From NCBI RefSeq assembly GCF_950295315.1, contig NC_080181.1:34749375-34813374 (forward strand): a stretch of DNA of 64,000 nt, written 5' to 3'. This document shows, in pieces, positions 9,979 to 21,429 of this stretch. A program made the position numbers and the translations under genes. Source of the stretch: Erinaceus europaeus (Eukaryota > Chordata > Mammalia > Eulipotyphla > Erinaceidae). Below the pieces are notes generated by a model. The model was not told where the DNA came from, made no database searches, and saw nothing but the letters and a program-made list of their open reading frames with translations. Each line of letters starts with the position of its first letter. The first letter of the stretch is position 1.

Positions 9979-10955
9979 ATTTTTTTCTATTTATTTATTT
10001 ATTTAAAAAAAGAGACATTAACATGACTGTAGGATAGATGGGGTACAACTTCACACAGTTTCCACCACCAGATCTCTGTATTCCATCCCCTCCACTAAAA
10101 GCTTTCCCATTCTTTATCCCTCTGGGAGTATGGAACCAAGGTCATTATGGGTTACAGAAGGTGGAAGGTTTGACTTCTGTAATTGCTTCCCCATTGAACT
10201 TGGACATTTAATGGTCGGTCCATACTCCCAGTATGCCTCTCTCTTTCCCTAGTAGGGTGGGTATCTGGGGAAGTGGTGCTCCAGGATACACATTGGTGGG
10301 GCCATCTGTCCAAGGAAGTCTGGTCGGCATCATGCTGGCATCTGGAATCTGGTGGCTGAAAAGATAGTTAACATACAAAGTCAGATTGCTGAAAAATTAT
10401 GGACCTAAAGGCTGGAATAGTGCAGATGAAGTGTTGGGGGGCACTCACTGTAGACTATTGTGTACTTTGCTTTCAGGTATATATTTTGCCCTAGTTTATG
10501 GATATGTGTGAACATATGCTCTATCTCAGGGGACCTGAAGTATATCTAGGTTTTGGGACTTTGTTAGGACGTGAACCACCTGGGATGGAATTAGAGAACA
10601 CTATGAAAGGAAAGGTCTCACCCGAGTGATGAAGCAGAAGGGTTGTCATTCCACACCTGCAGTCTTTGGATACAGTCTGAAGTGAAGCATGCTGAGGTGG
10701 CACTCATTTCGTTGATTAGGTTGATTGGCGGATGCAATATTATTTGATATGGATTAGGAGAAGCATGTAGGAATGTGCGCCCCACCCTAAGGTTCCAGGA
10801 CTGAGGGAAATATAGGCTCTATAGTGGAAATGTGAGGTTCCTGCTGTCTTAGTGTTCAAGAAGACAATGAATAGTTATTGTTATCATCACATTATTTGGT
10901 AATTGGGTTAACTTTGAAAAGTCCCTTTGTTAGGATTTCCTGTACAATACCCAAC
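9979..10955 (-). mobile_element. L1 'B' 3' UTR, distal half, antisense
   Basis: Starts with a T-rich stretch (the A-tail) and 'aaaaaaagagacattaacatgac', then the standard antisense UTR order. It is inserted into ORF1 of L1 'A' and is itself cut at 10,955 by L1 'C'. It resumes at about 12,475. No clear target duplication was found for B. Confidence 0.8.
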
Positions 10956-12474
10956 TTTTTTTTTTTTAAATTTTTTATTTAAGAAAGGATTAGTGAACAA
11001 AAGCATAAGGTAGGAGGGGTACAACTCCACACAATTCCCACCACCCAATCCCCATAACCCACCCTCTCCCATGATAGCCTTCCCATTCTCTAGCCCTCTG
11101 GGAGCATGGACCCAGGGTCGTTGAGGGTTGCAGAAGGTAGAGGGTCTGGCTTCTGTAATTGCTTCCCCGCTGAACATGGGCTTTGACTGGTCGGTCCATA
11201 CTCCCAGTCTGCCTCTCTCTTTCCCTAGTAAGGTGTGTCTCTGGGGAAGCTGAGCTCCAGGACACATTGGTGGGGTCTTCAATCCAGGGAAGCCTAGCCA
11301 GCATCCTGGTGGCATCTGGAACCTGGTGGTTGAAAAGAGAGTTAACATACAAAGCCAAACAATTTGTTGAGCAATCATGGATCCCAAGTTTGGAATAGTG
11401 GAGAGGAAGTGTTAGGGAGGTACTCACTGCAAACTCTAGTGTAATCCTGCTTTCAGGTATATATTTTGCAGTAGTTTATGGATACGTGTGCACATACGCT
11501 CTCTCTCACAGAAACTGTTGTATGTCTAGGTTATGGGACTTTGTTAGAAAGTGAACTACCTGAGATGAAATTAGAGTGTACTATAAAAGGAAAGGTCTCA
11601 CCCGAGTAATGAAGCTGAAGGGTTGTCATTCCACACGTGAAGTCTCTGGATACACTCTGAGGTGAAGCATGTTGAGATGGCAATCGTTGCTTTGGTTAGG
11701 TTGTGATCGGCGGATGCAATATTATTTGGTATGGATTGGGAGATGCATACGGGAAAGTGAGCTCTATCCAAGGGTGCCAGGACTGGGGGAAGTAGGGGCT
11801 CTATAGTGAAGATGTGAGGTTCCTGCTGTCTTAGGGTTCAAAAAGACAATCAATAGTTAATATTATCATCACATTATTTGTTAATTGGGTTAACTATGAA
11901 AAGTCCCTTTGTTATGGTTTGCTGTACAGTACCCAGTATCTTGTATATAGCTGTGCTATTGGAAGCTTCTAATCTACTTGGTCTAGGCTTTTGAGAGAGT
12001 CCGCATATCAAATACGTAGCCTATCTATTAAAAAGATTCAGTTTGTCTTTTGAGAACCTTTGAGACATACAATTGATTTCCCCCTCTCATATTAATTAAC
12101 TACTGATTTATATGTCTACATTTTGATAGGAGTGTACATAAACACCATTCCCATCACCAAAGGACCGTGACCCATCCCTCCCGCCCATTCCCACCCCCCA
12201 CTGGCCCAGGAAGCTGCATGTCTACCCCTCACCACTGGGTTTTTACTTTGGTGCCCTACTTACAATTTGATCAGGTCCTGCTTTTAGTTTCCCTTTCAGA
12301 TCTTCTAAGTCAGCTTCTGTTGATGAGTGGGATCATCCCATACTCATCTTTAACTTTCTGACTTAGTTCACTTAACATAATTCCTTCTAGCTCTGTCCAA
12401 GATGGGTCAGAGAAGGTGGGTTCATTGTTCTTGATAGCTGCATAGTATTCCATTGTGTATATATATCACAGCTT
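10956..12474 (-). mobile_element. L1 'C', young 5'-truncated copy inside L1 'B'
   Basis: Begins with a T12 run and 'aaattttttatttaagaaagg', identical to the tail of the 43.66-48.67 kb element, and matches it along 1.5 kb with about fifteen differences by eye. It holds the whole 3' UTR and the last codons of ORF2 and is truncated near 12,474. In B the flanking sequence reads 'tgtacaataccca' then 'cttgtatatagctgtgcc', which are adjacent in the uninterrupted UTR. No target duplication is evident. Confidence 0.8.
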
Positions 12475-13650
12475 TCTTGTATATAGCTGTGCCACCAGTT
12501 GCTTCTGTTCTCCCTGGACTAGGCTTTTGAGAGAGCCTACATATAAAAGACTCTGCCTATGTATTAAAAAGACTCAATCTGTGCTTTAAAAAGTTCGTGA
12601 CATACAGTCTATTTTTCTCCTCTCATATTAATTAAATAGTGATTTATATGACTACAATTTAATAGAAGTGTACATAAACACCATTCTTACCACAAAAGGA
12701 TTGCGGCCCTTCTCACCGACCAACCCCTGCCCCCCACCACCCTGATAACCCTAATGTCCACCCTCCCCCTCACCACACAGGGTTTTTACTTTGGTGCCCT
12801 ACTCTAGATTTAGTCAGATCCTGCTTTTTAGTTTCCTTTTCTGTTCTTCTTTCTCAACTTCTATTGATGAGTGGGATCATCCCATACTCATCTTCATCTT
12901 TCTGGCTTAGCTCACTTAACATAATTCCTTCTAGCTCCATCCAAGATGGGTCAGAGAAGGTGGGTTTATTGTTCTTAATAGCTGCATAGTCTTCCATTGT
13001 GTGTATATATACCACAGCTTTCTCAGCCACTCATCTGTTGTTGGGCACCTGGGTTGCTTCCAGGTTTTAGCTATTATGAATTGTGCTGCTGTGAACATAG
13101 GTGTAAAAATATCTTTTTGGTTGGGCTTTATGGAATCCTTGGGGTATATCTCCAGGTGAGGAATTACTGGGTCATATGGAAGGTCCATGTCTAGCCTTGT
13201 GAAAGTTCTCCAGAATACTCTCCACAGAGACTGGACCAATTTACATTCCCACCAGCAGTGCAAAAGGGTTCTTCTGTCCCCACAGCCTCTCCAGCATTTG
13301 TTGCCTCTGTCCTTTTTGATGTATGCCATTCTCACAGGAGTGAGGTGGTATCTCATTGTTGTCTTTATTTGCATTTCTCTGACAACCAGTGACCTGGAGA
13401 AATTTTTCATATGTTTATTAGCCTTTTGGATCTCTTCTGAGGTGAATGTTTTGTTCATATCCTCTGCCCATTTTTGGATGGGCTTATTTGCTTTTTTGTT
13501 GCTAAGTTTGCTGAGCTCTTTGTGTATTTTGGTTATTAGTCTCTTGTCTGATGTATGGCATGTGAAGATCTCCCATTCTGTGAGGGGTCTTTTTGAGTGA
13601 TAATTTCCTTGGCTGTGCAGAAGCTTTTCAATTTGATTCCATTCTAAATA
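12475..13650 (-). mobile_element. L1 'B' proximal 3' UTR and ORF2 C-terminal end, antisense
   Basis: Continues B after C. The minus-strand frame 13,458-12,931 encodes the ORF2p C-terminal region with the cysteine motif ([18 protein letters not shown]) and the conserved [19 protein letters not shown] stretch. It is 5'-truncated at about 13,640, where ORF1 of L1 'A' resumes. Confidence 0.85.
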
Positions 13651-14280
13651 GGATATGTCTTGCTGTCTTTAAGTCTAGGTTAATTCTGTTTGGGACCCTC
13701 TGGACTTCTTGAACCTTTATGTCTTTGATGTTGTCTAGACTAGCTAAACTCTCAGGTATAAATTATGTCCTGAAGGATGCTTTTTTTCCCCTCCCTCTTT
13801 TTATTCCTCTGGTAAGCCTATAATGTGTATGTTTCTTCTTTTGAAGTCATCTCATATGTTTCTGTTGTTGTTTTCATAATCTCTTAATCTCTTTTTGAGA
13901 ACTCTTACTTATTTTTTATTAATCTCTAATTTGTCCTCGATTTTGCTAATTCTGTCTTCAACTTCATTTATTCTATTCTCTCTCCCCTCTACTGTTTTCT
14001 GGAGTCATCTATTTTGTTACCCTGTTCTGATACTGTTTTAGCTTGTTCATCTAGTTATGTTCTTAACTCAGCTATTTCAGCTTTCATCTCTCTAATAACC
14101 TTAAGATAATGAGTGTTTTATTCCAGAGGCTCATTTGTTGTTTCTGCATTTGTGATGAAAATTCTTCCAAACTCTTTATTCACTCCTGTGACTATTTCCT
14201 TAACTAGTGTTTGGATGTTGGCCTCATTATTTTGTGCTTCAACCTCTGGGGGGATTTAAGTTGGTCTCTTGTCCTGGTTC
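13651..14280 (-). pseudogene. L1 'A' ORF1, remainder, antisense
   Basis: Antisense of ORF1: the RNA-binding region ('gttaattctgtttgggaccctctggacttcttgaa' compares with 38.55 kb) followed by coiled-coil coding sequence rich in Leu/Glu/Lys codons. All frames are broken. Confidence 0.75.
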
Positions 14281-15170
14281 ATTTCTTCAATATTTCTTCT
14301 TGTTGGTTTAACCATTTTAAATAGTATTTATGAGGTCCCTCTCTCAGTACTTTTCAAATTACTGATCACTCTTGACTGGATTGACTTGTGTCTGAGTATG
14401 CTAATTAAAGGGTTCACAGCTGTGGAATTTGACAGTTGTTTCAATAGTATTTTAATCCCTGAGTTGGAGCTCAGTGGCTTAAAAGCTTTGTTCTTTTTCT
14501 TCCCTGTGGAGGATATGGGAAGAAATGTATGTAGGCTATGGGAGCCTAACGGCTTTTAAACTATAAGTAGGTTTCTTAGTTTAATAAATGACTCCTGACC
14601 AAGAGATAAAGCAGAGTGGGGCAGAGATAATCCAGTGGTTATGCAAAGAGACTTTCACAGCCCTACCACTAGGCCACTGAGGTATAGATTTTCTCCTGAG
14701 TTTCCTGATTAGTTCTCTCCCCCCTGGTATTAGTACAGGGCCTCCCTGCAGCTGCTCCAGATTCTGATGCCAGTAGCCATGGAGACTCACAATTGCATTT
14801 GGTGAGTCTCAGTGGAGTCCTCTCTTCCCTTCAGCAGTCCCCATGTTGGTGAAACCAACTGGATGTGGTGTCTTAACCAGTAAACTGCCAGACTGTTACC
14901 AGCCACTTAATCTCTCCCTAGGCTCCTCTCTGTCCATGAACCACATGTGTTTGCACTCACCGGTGATTTGGTGGGTTCCTGAAGTCGTTCTAGTTCTGTC
15001 CTGTTGCAGTCCCAGGTGGTCACTTTTTGTGTTCCTAATTGACCCGGGAATGGAGAGGAGAGAAACACAGCTCCTGATGCTCTATAGCCCTGCCTCTGGA
15101 AGTCGGTAGGCTATCTTTTTAGTGTTGCGCAACTGTTACCACATTTTACATGTCTTTACCTGCTGCCTTA
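14281..15170 (-). mobile_element. L1 'A' 5' UTR, older type
   Basis: Lies upstream (element sense) of ORF1. Its sequence does not match the 5' UTR shared by the two younger full-length L1s (39.2-40.4 kb and 43.46/48.7-49.7 kb), which suggests a 5' UTR replacement between subfamilies. Moderately GC-rich, no ORF. The 5' boundary is approximate. Confidence 0.6.
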
Positions 15171-15208
15171 TTATTAAATTAATCTTTTAAAACTTCATTC
15201 CAAATAAT

Positions 15209-15525
15209 GTGGGCTAGGTGGTAGCAAAGTGGGTTAAGTTTATGTGGTGTGAACCCACCTGTGTAAGGACTTGGATTCAAGCCCTGGCTTGCCACTTGCA
15301 GGGGGGGTCGCTTCACAAGTGGTGAAGCAGGTTTGCAGGTGTCCACCTTTCTCTCCCCCTCTCTGTCTTCCTCTTCTCTCTCAATTTCTCTCTGTCCTAT
15401 CCAACAACAACAACAATGGAAACAACAACCATACACAGCAAGAGCAACAAAAGGGAAAAAATAGCCTCCAGGAGTGTTAGATTCATAGTGCAGGCAATGA
15501 ACCCCAGCAATAACCCTGGAGGCAA
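15209..15525 (+). mobile_element. tRNA-derived SINE, sense
   Basis: Head 'gggctaggtggtagcaaagtgggttaag', box B-like 'ggattcaagccctgg', 'tcgcttcacaagtggtgaagcagg', pyrimidine tract, 'cctatccaacaacaacaacaatgg' triplet region. It has an extra segment at about 15,465-15,520 before an (at)n tail. Same long family as 5950-6231. Confidence 0.85.
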
Positions 15526-15903
15526 ATATATATATATCACATAATTTTATAAGTTTGTTTAAAGTTTTGAAAATGTTTTACCCATTTTTGTCACCATGCT
15601 GCTTTCTTTTCATATGTTAAAAAATGTACCCTTTAATTTATTTTTGTTTTAAAGAACTTCCTGTTTGTGTTTTTAAATGTTATCTGGCCAAACAATTCTC
15701 TTTAATTTTTCTTCTTTTGAGAATATACTGATTTATTCTGGGACTTTTTCTCCTGCTGGATAAATAGTTCTAGATTTAGTGTTCTTTTCTTCAGTGCTTG
15801 AAAAAAAATTGTGCCAGTAACTTCTTGCCTTGATGATTAATCCAATTGCTATTAATATTGTTTTTATAACTCATAAATAATTTTCAGAAGTCTGACTCTC
15901 TCT
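15526..15903 (-). mobile_element. Probable old L1 fragment, antisense
   Basis: The blocks 'ctgctggataaatagttctag' and 'tgttcttttcttcagtgcttgaaa' recall the antisense ORF1/ORF2 boundary region of old mammalian L1s (compare 9.70-9.83 kb). Too diverged for exact limits. No gene seen. Confidence 0.4.
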
Positions 15904-15930
15904 CCACACACACTACACACACGCGCATGT

Positions 15931-15972
<42 letters not shown>
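15904..15972. repeat. (CA)n microsatellite with impure start
   Basis: Interrupted CA repeats followed by a pure run of about 19 CA units ending at 15,970. Confidence 0.95.
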
Positions 15973-15974
<2 letters not shown>

Positions 15975-16188
15975 CTCATACTCAGTATCTCCTTTTCTCA
16001 GAAAAAGGCAGCCCATATCAGTGAAGGTGAAGCAATAATAATAAATTCACAGGGAACCCAGAAGTTGGCCCATAAATCCAACTGACAGTTATGCAAAACA
16101 AATTCAGGAAAAGAGAAGCAGCCATTTGAACAAATGAAACTTGAACAAATAGATATCTACAGGAATAAATAAGTAAAAAATAAAACTG

Positions 16189-16405
16189 ACTGAGGATAGG
16201 TCTTGGTGCACCTGCTTGGGCACACATATTACAATGTATAAGAACCCGGGTTCAAACTCTCCAGTCCCCACTTGTGGGGAAAAGCTTTGTGAGTGGTGAA
16301 ACAGTGCCATAGATGTTTCTCTCTGTCACTCTCCTTACTTCCCTCTTCCCTTTTGATTTATGGCTGTGTCTATCCAATAAGTAAAGATTTCTTTAATTTT
16401 AAAAA
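16189..16405 (+). mobile_element. tRNA-derived SINE, sense
   Basis: Head 'ggtcttggtgcacctgcttgggcacac', box B 'cgggttcaaactc', 'gagtggtgaaacag' block, pyrimidine tract and 'tctatccaataagtaaag' tail. It belongs to the shorter SINE family without the aac triplet region. Confidence 0.85.
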
Positions 16406-16504
16406 TAATCTAAACACATACATGCACACACATCCTATTATATCTTTGAGATTAACTTGGCTTCTTAAAACCACTTGTTTGGGAACATTTCAACCATTCT
16501 TTCT

Positions 16505-16729
16505 TTCTTTTTAATTCATTATTATCTTTATTTATAGAGATAACCATAAGTCCAGAGGGGAGGGAAGTGGGGGGGGGAGAAAGAGAAAGAGAAAGAGAGA
16601 GAACTGCAACACTGCTTTACCACTCTCAAAGTTTTCCTTCTGCAGGGAGGAACTGGGGACACAAACCCAGATCCTTGCATATTGTAACATGTGCAGTCAA
16701 CCTGGTGCACCACCACCCAGTTCCTCAGT
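16505..16729 (-). mobile_element. tRNA-derived SINE, antisense
   Basis: Minus strand runs head 'ctgggtggtggtgcaccaggttg', box B-like 'ggatctgggtttgtgtcc', 'ggtaaagcag', a pyrimidine tract (purine-rich on plus, 16,560-16,602) and a tail. It is flanked by the perfect duplication cattctttct at 16,495-16,504 and 16,730-16,739. Confidence 0.85.
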
Positions 16730-16959
16730 CATTCTTTCTATGTTTTTTTTTTTTCAGTCTCCACAATTTTCTCATTTTTTCTAGAAATCTTATGACACAG
16801 AACTAGCTTGTATGGTTATTTAATGCATTGCATCTCTGCTCAGTACTGACATTATATATTCTTCCTGTTTTCTTCATGACATTGAACTTATCCATTAGAT
16901 TATAAAATTTCCTCTCTTGTACTCTCTAGTTTTACACTTTCTAATTTTTTCTAATGTTC

Positions 16960-17165
16960 ATTGATTTAAAATATTTATTTGATAGAGACACAGATAATTG
17001 AGAAATAAGGGAAAGATAGAGAGGAAGATAGAAAAAGAGACACATGAAGGCCTGCTTCACTTCTTGTGGGGACCCCTTACTTACAGGTGGGAACCGGGGG
17101 CTTGAGCTCAGGTCCTTTTGCACAGTAACATGCCTGCTCAATCAGGTACACCACCACCTGGCCAC
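16960..17165 (-). mobile_element. tRNA-derived SINE, antisense
   Basis: Minus strand begins 'ccaggtggtggtgtacctgattgagcaggc', with box B-like 'ctgagctcaagccc', 'gtgaagcaggcc' and a pyrimidine tract. Short family. Confidence 0.8.
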
Positions 17166-17184
17166 CTAAATTTAACTTAAATTA

Positions 17185-17365
17185 TTTTTAATATATTTTT
17201 ACTTATTTATTATTGTATAGGCATGGAAAGACATTGTGAAGGAAGGGGGAAGTAGAGGGGGAAAGAGACAGAGAGATGCCTTCAACCCTGCTCCACCATT
17301 TTTGAAGCCTTAGCCCTGCAGGTGGGGGGCAGGGGCTTGAACTTGGGGTCTTGCATAACTGATTT
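17185..17365 (-). mobile_element. tRNA-derived SINE, antisense, head truncated
   Basis: Purine-rich strand plus 'ctgctccaccatttttgaagcc' and 'ctgcaggtggggggcaggggcttgaac' show the body and box B. The tRNA head is incomplete. A further SINE tail remnant follows at 17,400-17,436, cut by the L1 that starts at 17,437. Confidence 0.7.
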
Positions 17366-17436
17366 CTTTACTAAGACTTTTTGAACATTTTAAGACATAT
17401 TGTATTTGCTTATTTATTTATTTACTTTATAGAGAC

Positions 17437-18095
17437 AAAGAGAAATGTTTCCAATATTTGGGAGCAACTCTCTTCCCAGATCTAGCTTTCTGTTCCTTTT
17501 TCCAGCTATGATATCATCTCCCCAGACAAAAACTTGGATTTACCTGCATATCCGATTTCAGGCTCAGAGGAAAAAAAAAAACTAGTATATACACAGGCTC
17601 TTTCAAATATAACTAAAATATGCCTACTAACTATTGGAGATCACCCAACTCTTCATATGCACTACTACAGCCCTTGAGTTCATGATTAGTCAACAACTTG
17701 TTTGGATTTATATGTTGACTCTCTTTTTAGCCACCAGGTTCCATATGCTAGCATGATGCCAACCACACTTCCCTGAATAGACAACCCCACCAATATGTCC
17801 TGGAGCTCCAATTCCCCAGAACCCTACCCCACTAGGGAAAGAGAGAGGCAGACTGGGAGTATGGATCAACCTGTCAATGCCTGTCAATGTTCAGTGGGGA
17901 ATCAATTACAGGAGGAAGACCTTCCATCTTCTGCATCCTACAATGATCTTGGATCCATACTCCCATAGGGTTAAAGAATAGCAAAGCTATCAAGGGAGGA
18001 GATGAAATATGGAGCTCTGGTGGTGGGAGTTGCACCCCTCTTATCCTATAGTTTTACCAGTGTTTATGTTTTATAAATAATTTTTTTAAAAAAAG
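17437..18095 (+). mobile_element. L1 3' UTR (5'-truncated L1), sense
   Basis: Starts at 'tttccaatatttgggagc' and follows the UTR order to 'ctctggtggtgggagttgcacccctcttatcc' and an A-rich tail at 18,070-18,095. A 10-11 bp unit, cctgtcaatg, is duplicated at 17,868-17,889. Confidence 0.85.
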
Positions 18096-18755
18096 AGACA
18101 GTTCTTGCACTGGCAGGTGGTGAGATGTGAGAGGTAAAGTGGAGTCTTTTCAGAAGGCAATGCAACCACAGGGGGAATAGTTAGCATTGTTGCTGAGGAC
18201 TGAGGTTTCAAGAATAGACTCATGGTGGCAGGTTCTAGTTTGCATGGCATGGATAGGATTTTCAATTCTACTGTGTGCCTACATTTTTTTCACAGATAGG
18301 CACAATGTACTGATGATTAAATTATTCACTTAAGCAATTCCAGTAGAGTGAAAGATGAATTGAGTGAGATATTGGAGATGACATACATGAATTGAATATA
18401 CAGAAGTTACCATGCTGATCTCTTTAAGATGTCCTATCTGCCTGAGATTCTGTGACTATATGCTTTCGATCTGAAGTGGCATAAGATGAAATGGGTGATT
18501 CACACTTTGGGTCTCTCAGGTTCAGCCCTCCTCTGAATAGCATTGGATATGATATAACAATAACTCATGCTATTATGTAACTCTCCCAGTGCCACCCAAT
18601 CCATCCCTCTGCAGAAATATAGCTCACTGACTCATTTTCATGGAGACAGCTCATATCATTTCCCATGATCTCATTCAGTGGTTCTCATTCTCTGCTATGC
18701 AGTAAAATCACATAAGTACTTACTGTTAATAAGCATATATGATGGGCCTAGACCT
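18096..18755. other. Unassigned unique sequence
   Basis: No coding frame, RNA gene or repeat is recognised here. AT-rich, ordinary composition. Confidence 0.5.
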
Positions 18756-19271
18756 CAAATAGATGCCTCTCTCCATTGTTAGTGGTCATCTCCATCAGGA
18801 ACAACAAAAAATCCTTTGTGGGCCCCCCATAAGACCTTGCCCTCAACTTGGATCAACAATGGTAGAGAATGTTCCATCCTCCTAAGAGAGGATGGACAAC
18901 ATACACTGTGCTACACCTAAGGAAGATGGTCAATATTGGGGCAACTTGGAATGTTCCTACTCATGACTACAGAATGTGAACTCATATATACAGGGATGCA
19001 GAGGTCACATAGGCTCCTAAGCTGAATATGGGACCCAGATCACATCAAATCGATGGGGTTTACAGTCAACAATATTTATACCTGTTACCCATATTAGGAA
19101 GGTACTCTCTTCCCTGATACAGCTTTCTGTCCCTTTTCTAGCCATGATATCATCTCCCCAGACAATAACTTGGATACACCAACATATCAGATTTTAGGCT
19201 CAGAAAAAAAAAATCTACTATAGCCACAGGCCCTTTGGAATATAACTAAAATATGCCTACCAGCTATCCAT
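18756..19271 (+). mobile_element. L1 3' UTR, sense, left of provirus
   Basis: From 'cctctctccattgttagtggtcatctccatcagg' through 'gaatataactaaaatatgcctaccagctatcca'. It is interrupted at 19,271 by the provirus and continues at 24,270. Confidence 0.85.
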
Positions 19272-19592
19272 TGTGGAGATTAGAATGTGGAGATTAGAAA
19301 CTGTTACTTCTTAGAGATTGTTACACTGAAACCAAATGTTACTTGTTAGAGACTTTTATATTGAAACCAACAGTTCCTTGTTACAACCTTTAACTGAAAC
19401 CAACCACTCTTGTTCTGTGTACTATAAAAAGCTGAGAGCAACAATTTTGCGGGGTTGTTGGCAGCAGACTCTTCCCCTTGTGTGGAAGGGTGTCAGCGGC
19501 CAAAGCTTAAGCTTGCTAATAAAGGCTCTTGCTATTGCATGTGATGCTGGTCTTCCTTTGTGAGAAGAGGACTCAAAATTCTGGACACAACA
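19272..19592 (+). repeat. 5' LTR of gammaretrovirus-like provirus
   Basis: Starts TGTGGAGATTAG and ends ACACAACA. It contains a TATA box (tataaaa at 19,423-19,429) and an AATAAA signal at 19,518-19,523, about 90 bases later. The first 15 bases are tandemly repeated (tgtggagattagaa twice), a feature shared with the 3' LTR. Length 321 bp. Confidence 0.9.
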
Positions 19593-19594
19593 TT

Positions 19595-19612
19595 TGGGGT
19601 CCCATCTGGGAT
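19595..19612 (+). promoter_or_regulatory. Primer-binding site, possibly tRNA-Pro type
   Basis: tggggtcccatctgggat begins three bases after the LTR, preceded by TT as in many gammaretroviruses. It agrees with the tRNA-Pro primer site at about 14 of 18 positions; the primer is not certain. Confidence 0.6.
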
Positions 19613-19808
19613 CCCCATCTCACTAAAGGAACACCAGCCTCATTGAGCCTTCAGGACCATTCTATCTGTAGTGAGAGACCCTTGGAGTTGAAGGCGGACA
19701 CACTGGGAGGCTCTGGGTCCAGGGTCCTGGGAAATGTCTCAGGCCCTGCTGTAGGGGATTGAATCTCCCTTGCAAATTTGGAAGGGGAGAGTGGCTCACT
19801 CCCATGAA

Positions 19809-19939
19809 GAAGTGAAAGGCTGTCCTTCCATCTGTAAGGAAGCAGCAGTAAGAGGCCGTCCTCCCATCTGTAGGGAAGCATCGAGAGGCTGTCCTCCCAT
19901 CTGTAGGGAAGCAGTGAGAGCTGTCCTCCCATCTGTTGG
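19809..19939 (+). repeat. Four-copy tandem repeat in the proviral leader
   Basis: Units starting at 19,809, 19,839, 19,875 and 19,908, of 30, 36, 33 and 32 bp. Each ends in a ctgtcctcccatctgt(a/t)gg type block. They lie between the primer-binding site and gag. Confidence 0.9.
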
Positions 19940-20073
19940 TTCAGAGTGTTGGCAGCTGGGCCTCTAGAGTTTTCTTTAAAACTGTTGTTGTCTTTGTATT
20001 ATTTGTGTATGTTGTCTCTGTATTTTCCTTGTGTGTGTTGTCTTTGTATTCATTATCAGTTTTGTCTTTATTA

Positions 20074-21300
20074 TGTCCAAAGTCAGGAGTTAGGCTACTT
20101 TGACTCCTCTGACTATGGTCCTGGATCATTTCAAATAATTCAAACAGAGAGCTCACAATTTAAGTCTAGGAGTAAAACAAGACCGGATGATCACTTACTG
20201 TCAAAATAAGTGGCCAACCTTCTCTACCAGAGGGAACATGGAACCTGCCTACTATCTATGCTACCAGAGACGTCATCTTCGGACAGCCAGGACACTTGGA
20301 CCAGATTTCTCATATCCTTACTTGGCAGGATCTGTTAGAGACCCCCCCCCCCTTGGCTAAAACATTTTCCTCCACAGGGTTCGAGACCCACCGTTCTTGC
20401 TTTAAGGGATTCTTGTTGTCAGCCTATTGCCCCCTTCACACCCCCTCCCACTTCCCCCTCCTACCCTATTTTCCAAGGCAGTCCAGAAGTAGACCTCCTA
20501 GAGTACCCTCCTCCCTACCAAACTCAACCCCAAGCCCCACAGAAGCCCCCAGTAGCAGGCCAGGACTTATGGAGCCCTACTCGTACGAGAGCCCGTATAG
20601 CCCAGAGAACCCCTGATTCGGCAGCCCTGCCCCTCCAAGCCCTAGGACCCCCAAATGAGAATGGCAAACAATTGATGCAGTATTGGCCGGTTTTCACTAG
20701 TGACCTTTATAATCGGAAAATGCAGAACCCTAAGTTTTCAGAAAAACCAGCAGCACTCATTGACCTGTTAGATTCTGTTATTTTTACCCATCAGCCAACC
20801 TAGGATGACTGCCAGCAGCTTTTACAGATTCTTTTTACCACAGAAAAAAGACAAAGGATCCTCTCGGAAGCCTGAAAACTCATGTCCGGGGTGGATGGGA
20901 ACCCCACCTTAAACTCAGCCCTGATAGATGCCAGTTTCCCTCTGATAAGACCCACCTGGGATTTTAACTCACCTGAAGGTAAGGAGAAGCTCTGGGTCTA
21001 TCACCAGACTCTAATGGGAGATCTCTGGATGACTACACACCAACCCATCAATTTGATTAGTAGTATGCAACAGGAAGACAGAAACCCCAGCTGCCTTTTT
21101 AGAAAGATTATGGAGGCATATCGAATGTTCACTCCCCTAGATCCAGAAGCTCCAAAAAATAAGTTAGCAGTAATTATGGCCTTTGTAAACTAGGCTGCCC
21201 CTGATATCCGAAAAAATCTCCAGAATATAGATAGGTTAGAACTACAGGCAGTAGTGAAGAAAGTCTTTAACAACCGAGAGACCCTTGAAGAATGCCAATT
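20074..21300 (+). pseudogene. gag: Proviral gag remnant (matrix and capsid parts)
   Basis: The matrix part is recognisable at about 20,270-20,380: the peptide GQPGHLDQISHILTWQDLL resembles the gammaretroviral matrix stretch around 'PDQVPYIVTW'. A proline-rich stretch follows (20,430-20,640). The capsid C-terminal half lies at about 20,880-21,300, with RPTWDFNSPEGKEKL, PINLI and the EAYRMFTPLDPEA motif. That motif matches the conserved 'EAYR.YTP.DPE' signature of gammaretroviral capsid. Frameshifts separate the parts, and an in-frame TAG occurs at 21,191-21,193. Nucleocapsid is missing. Confidence 0.8.
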
Positions 21301-21429
21301 ACAATGACAGCAGCTAGCAAGTGACAGACTCGCAACCTCACTAAGGTATTGTTGGCAGCTACTGCAGAATGCCCTCAGTGGAAAGGCCGAGAGGCCCATA
21401 TTCCCCGAGAGTTTGAAAAGAGCAGAGGT

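Noticed and set aside
19651..19932. A repetitive 93-codon protein on the minus strand
   Set aside because: It is the antisense reading of the four-unit leader repeat of the provirus.
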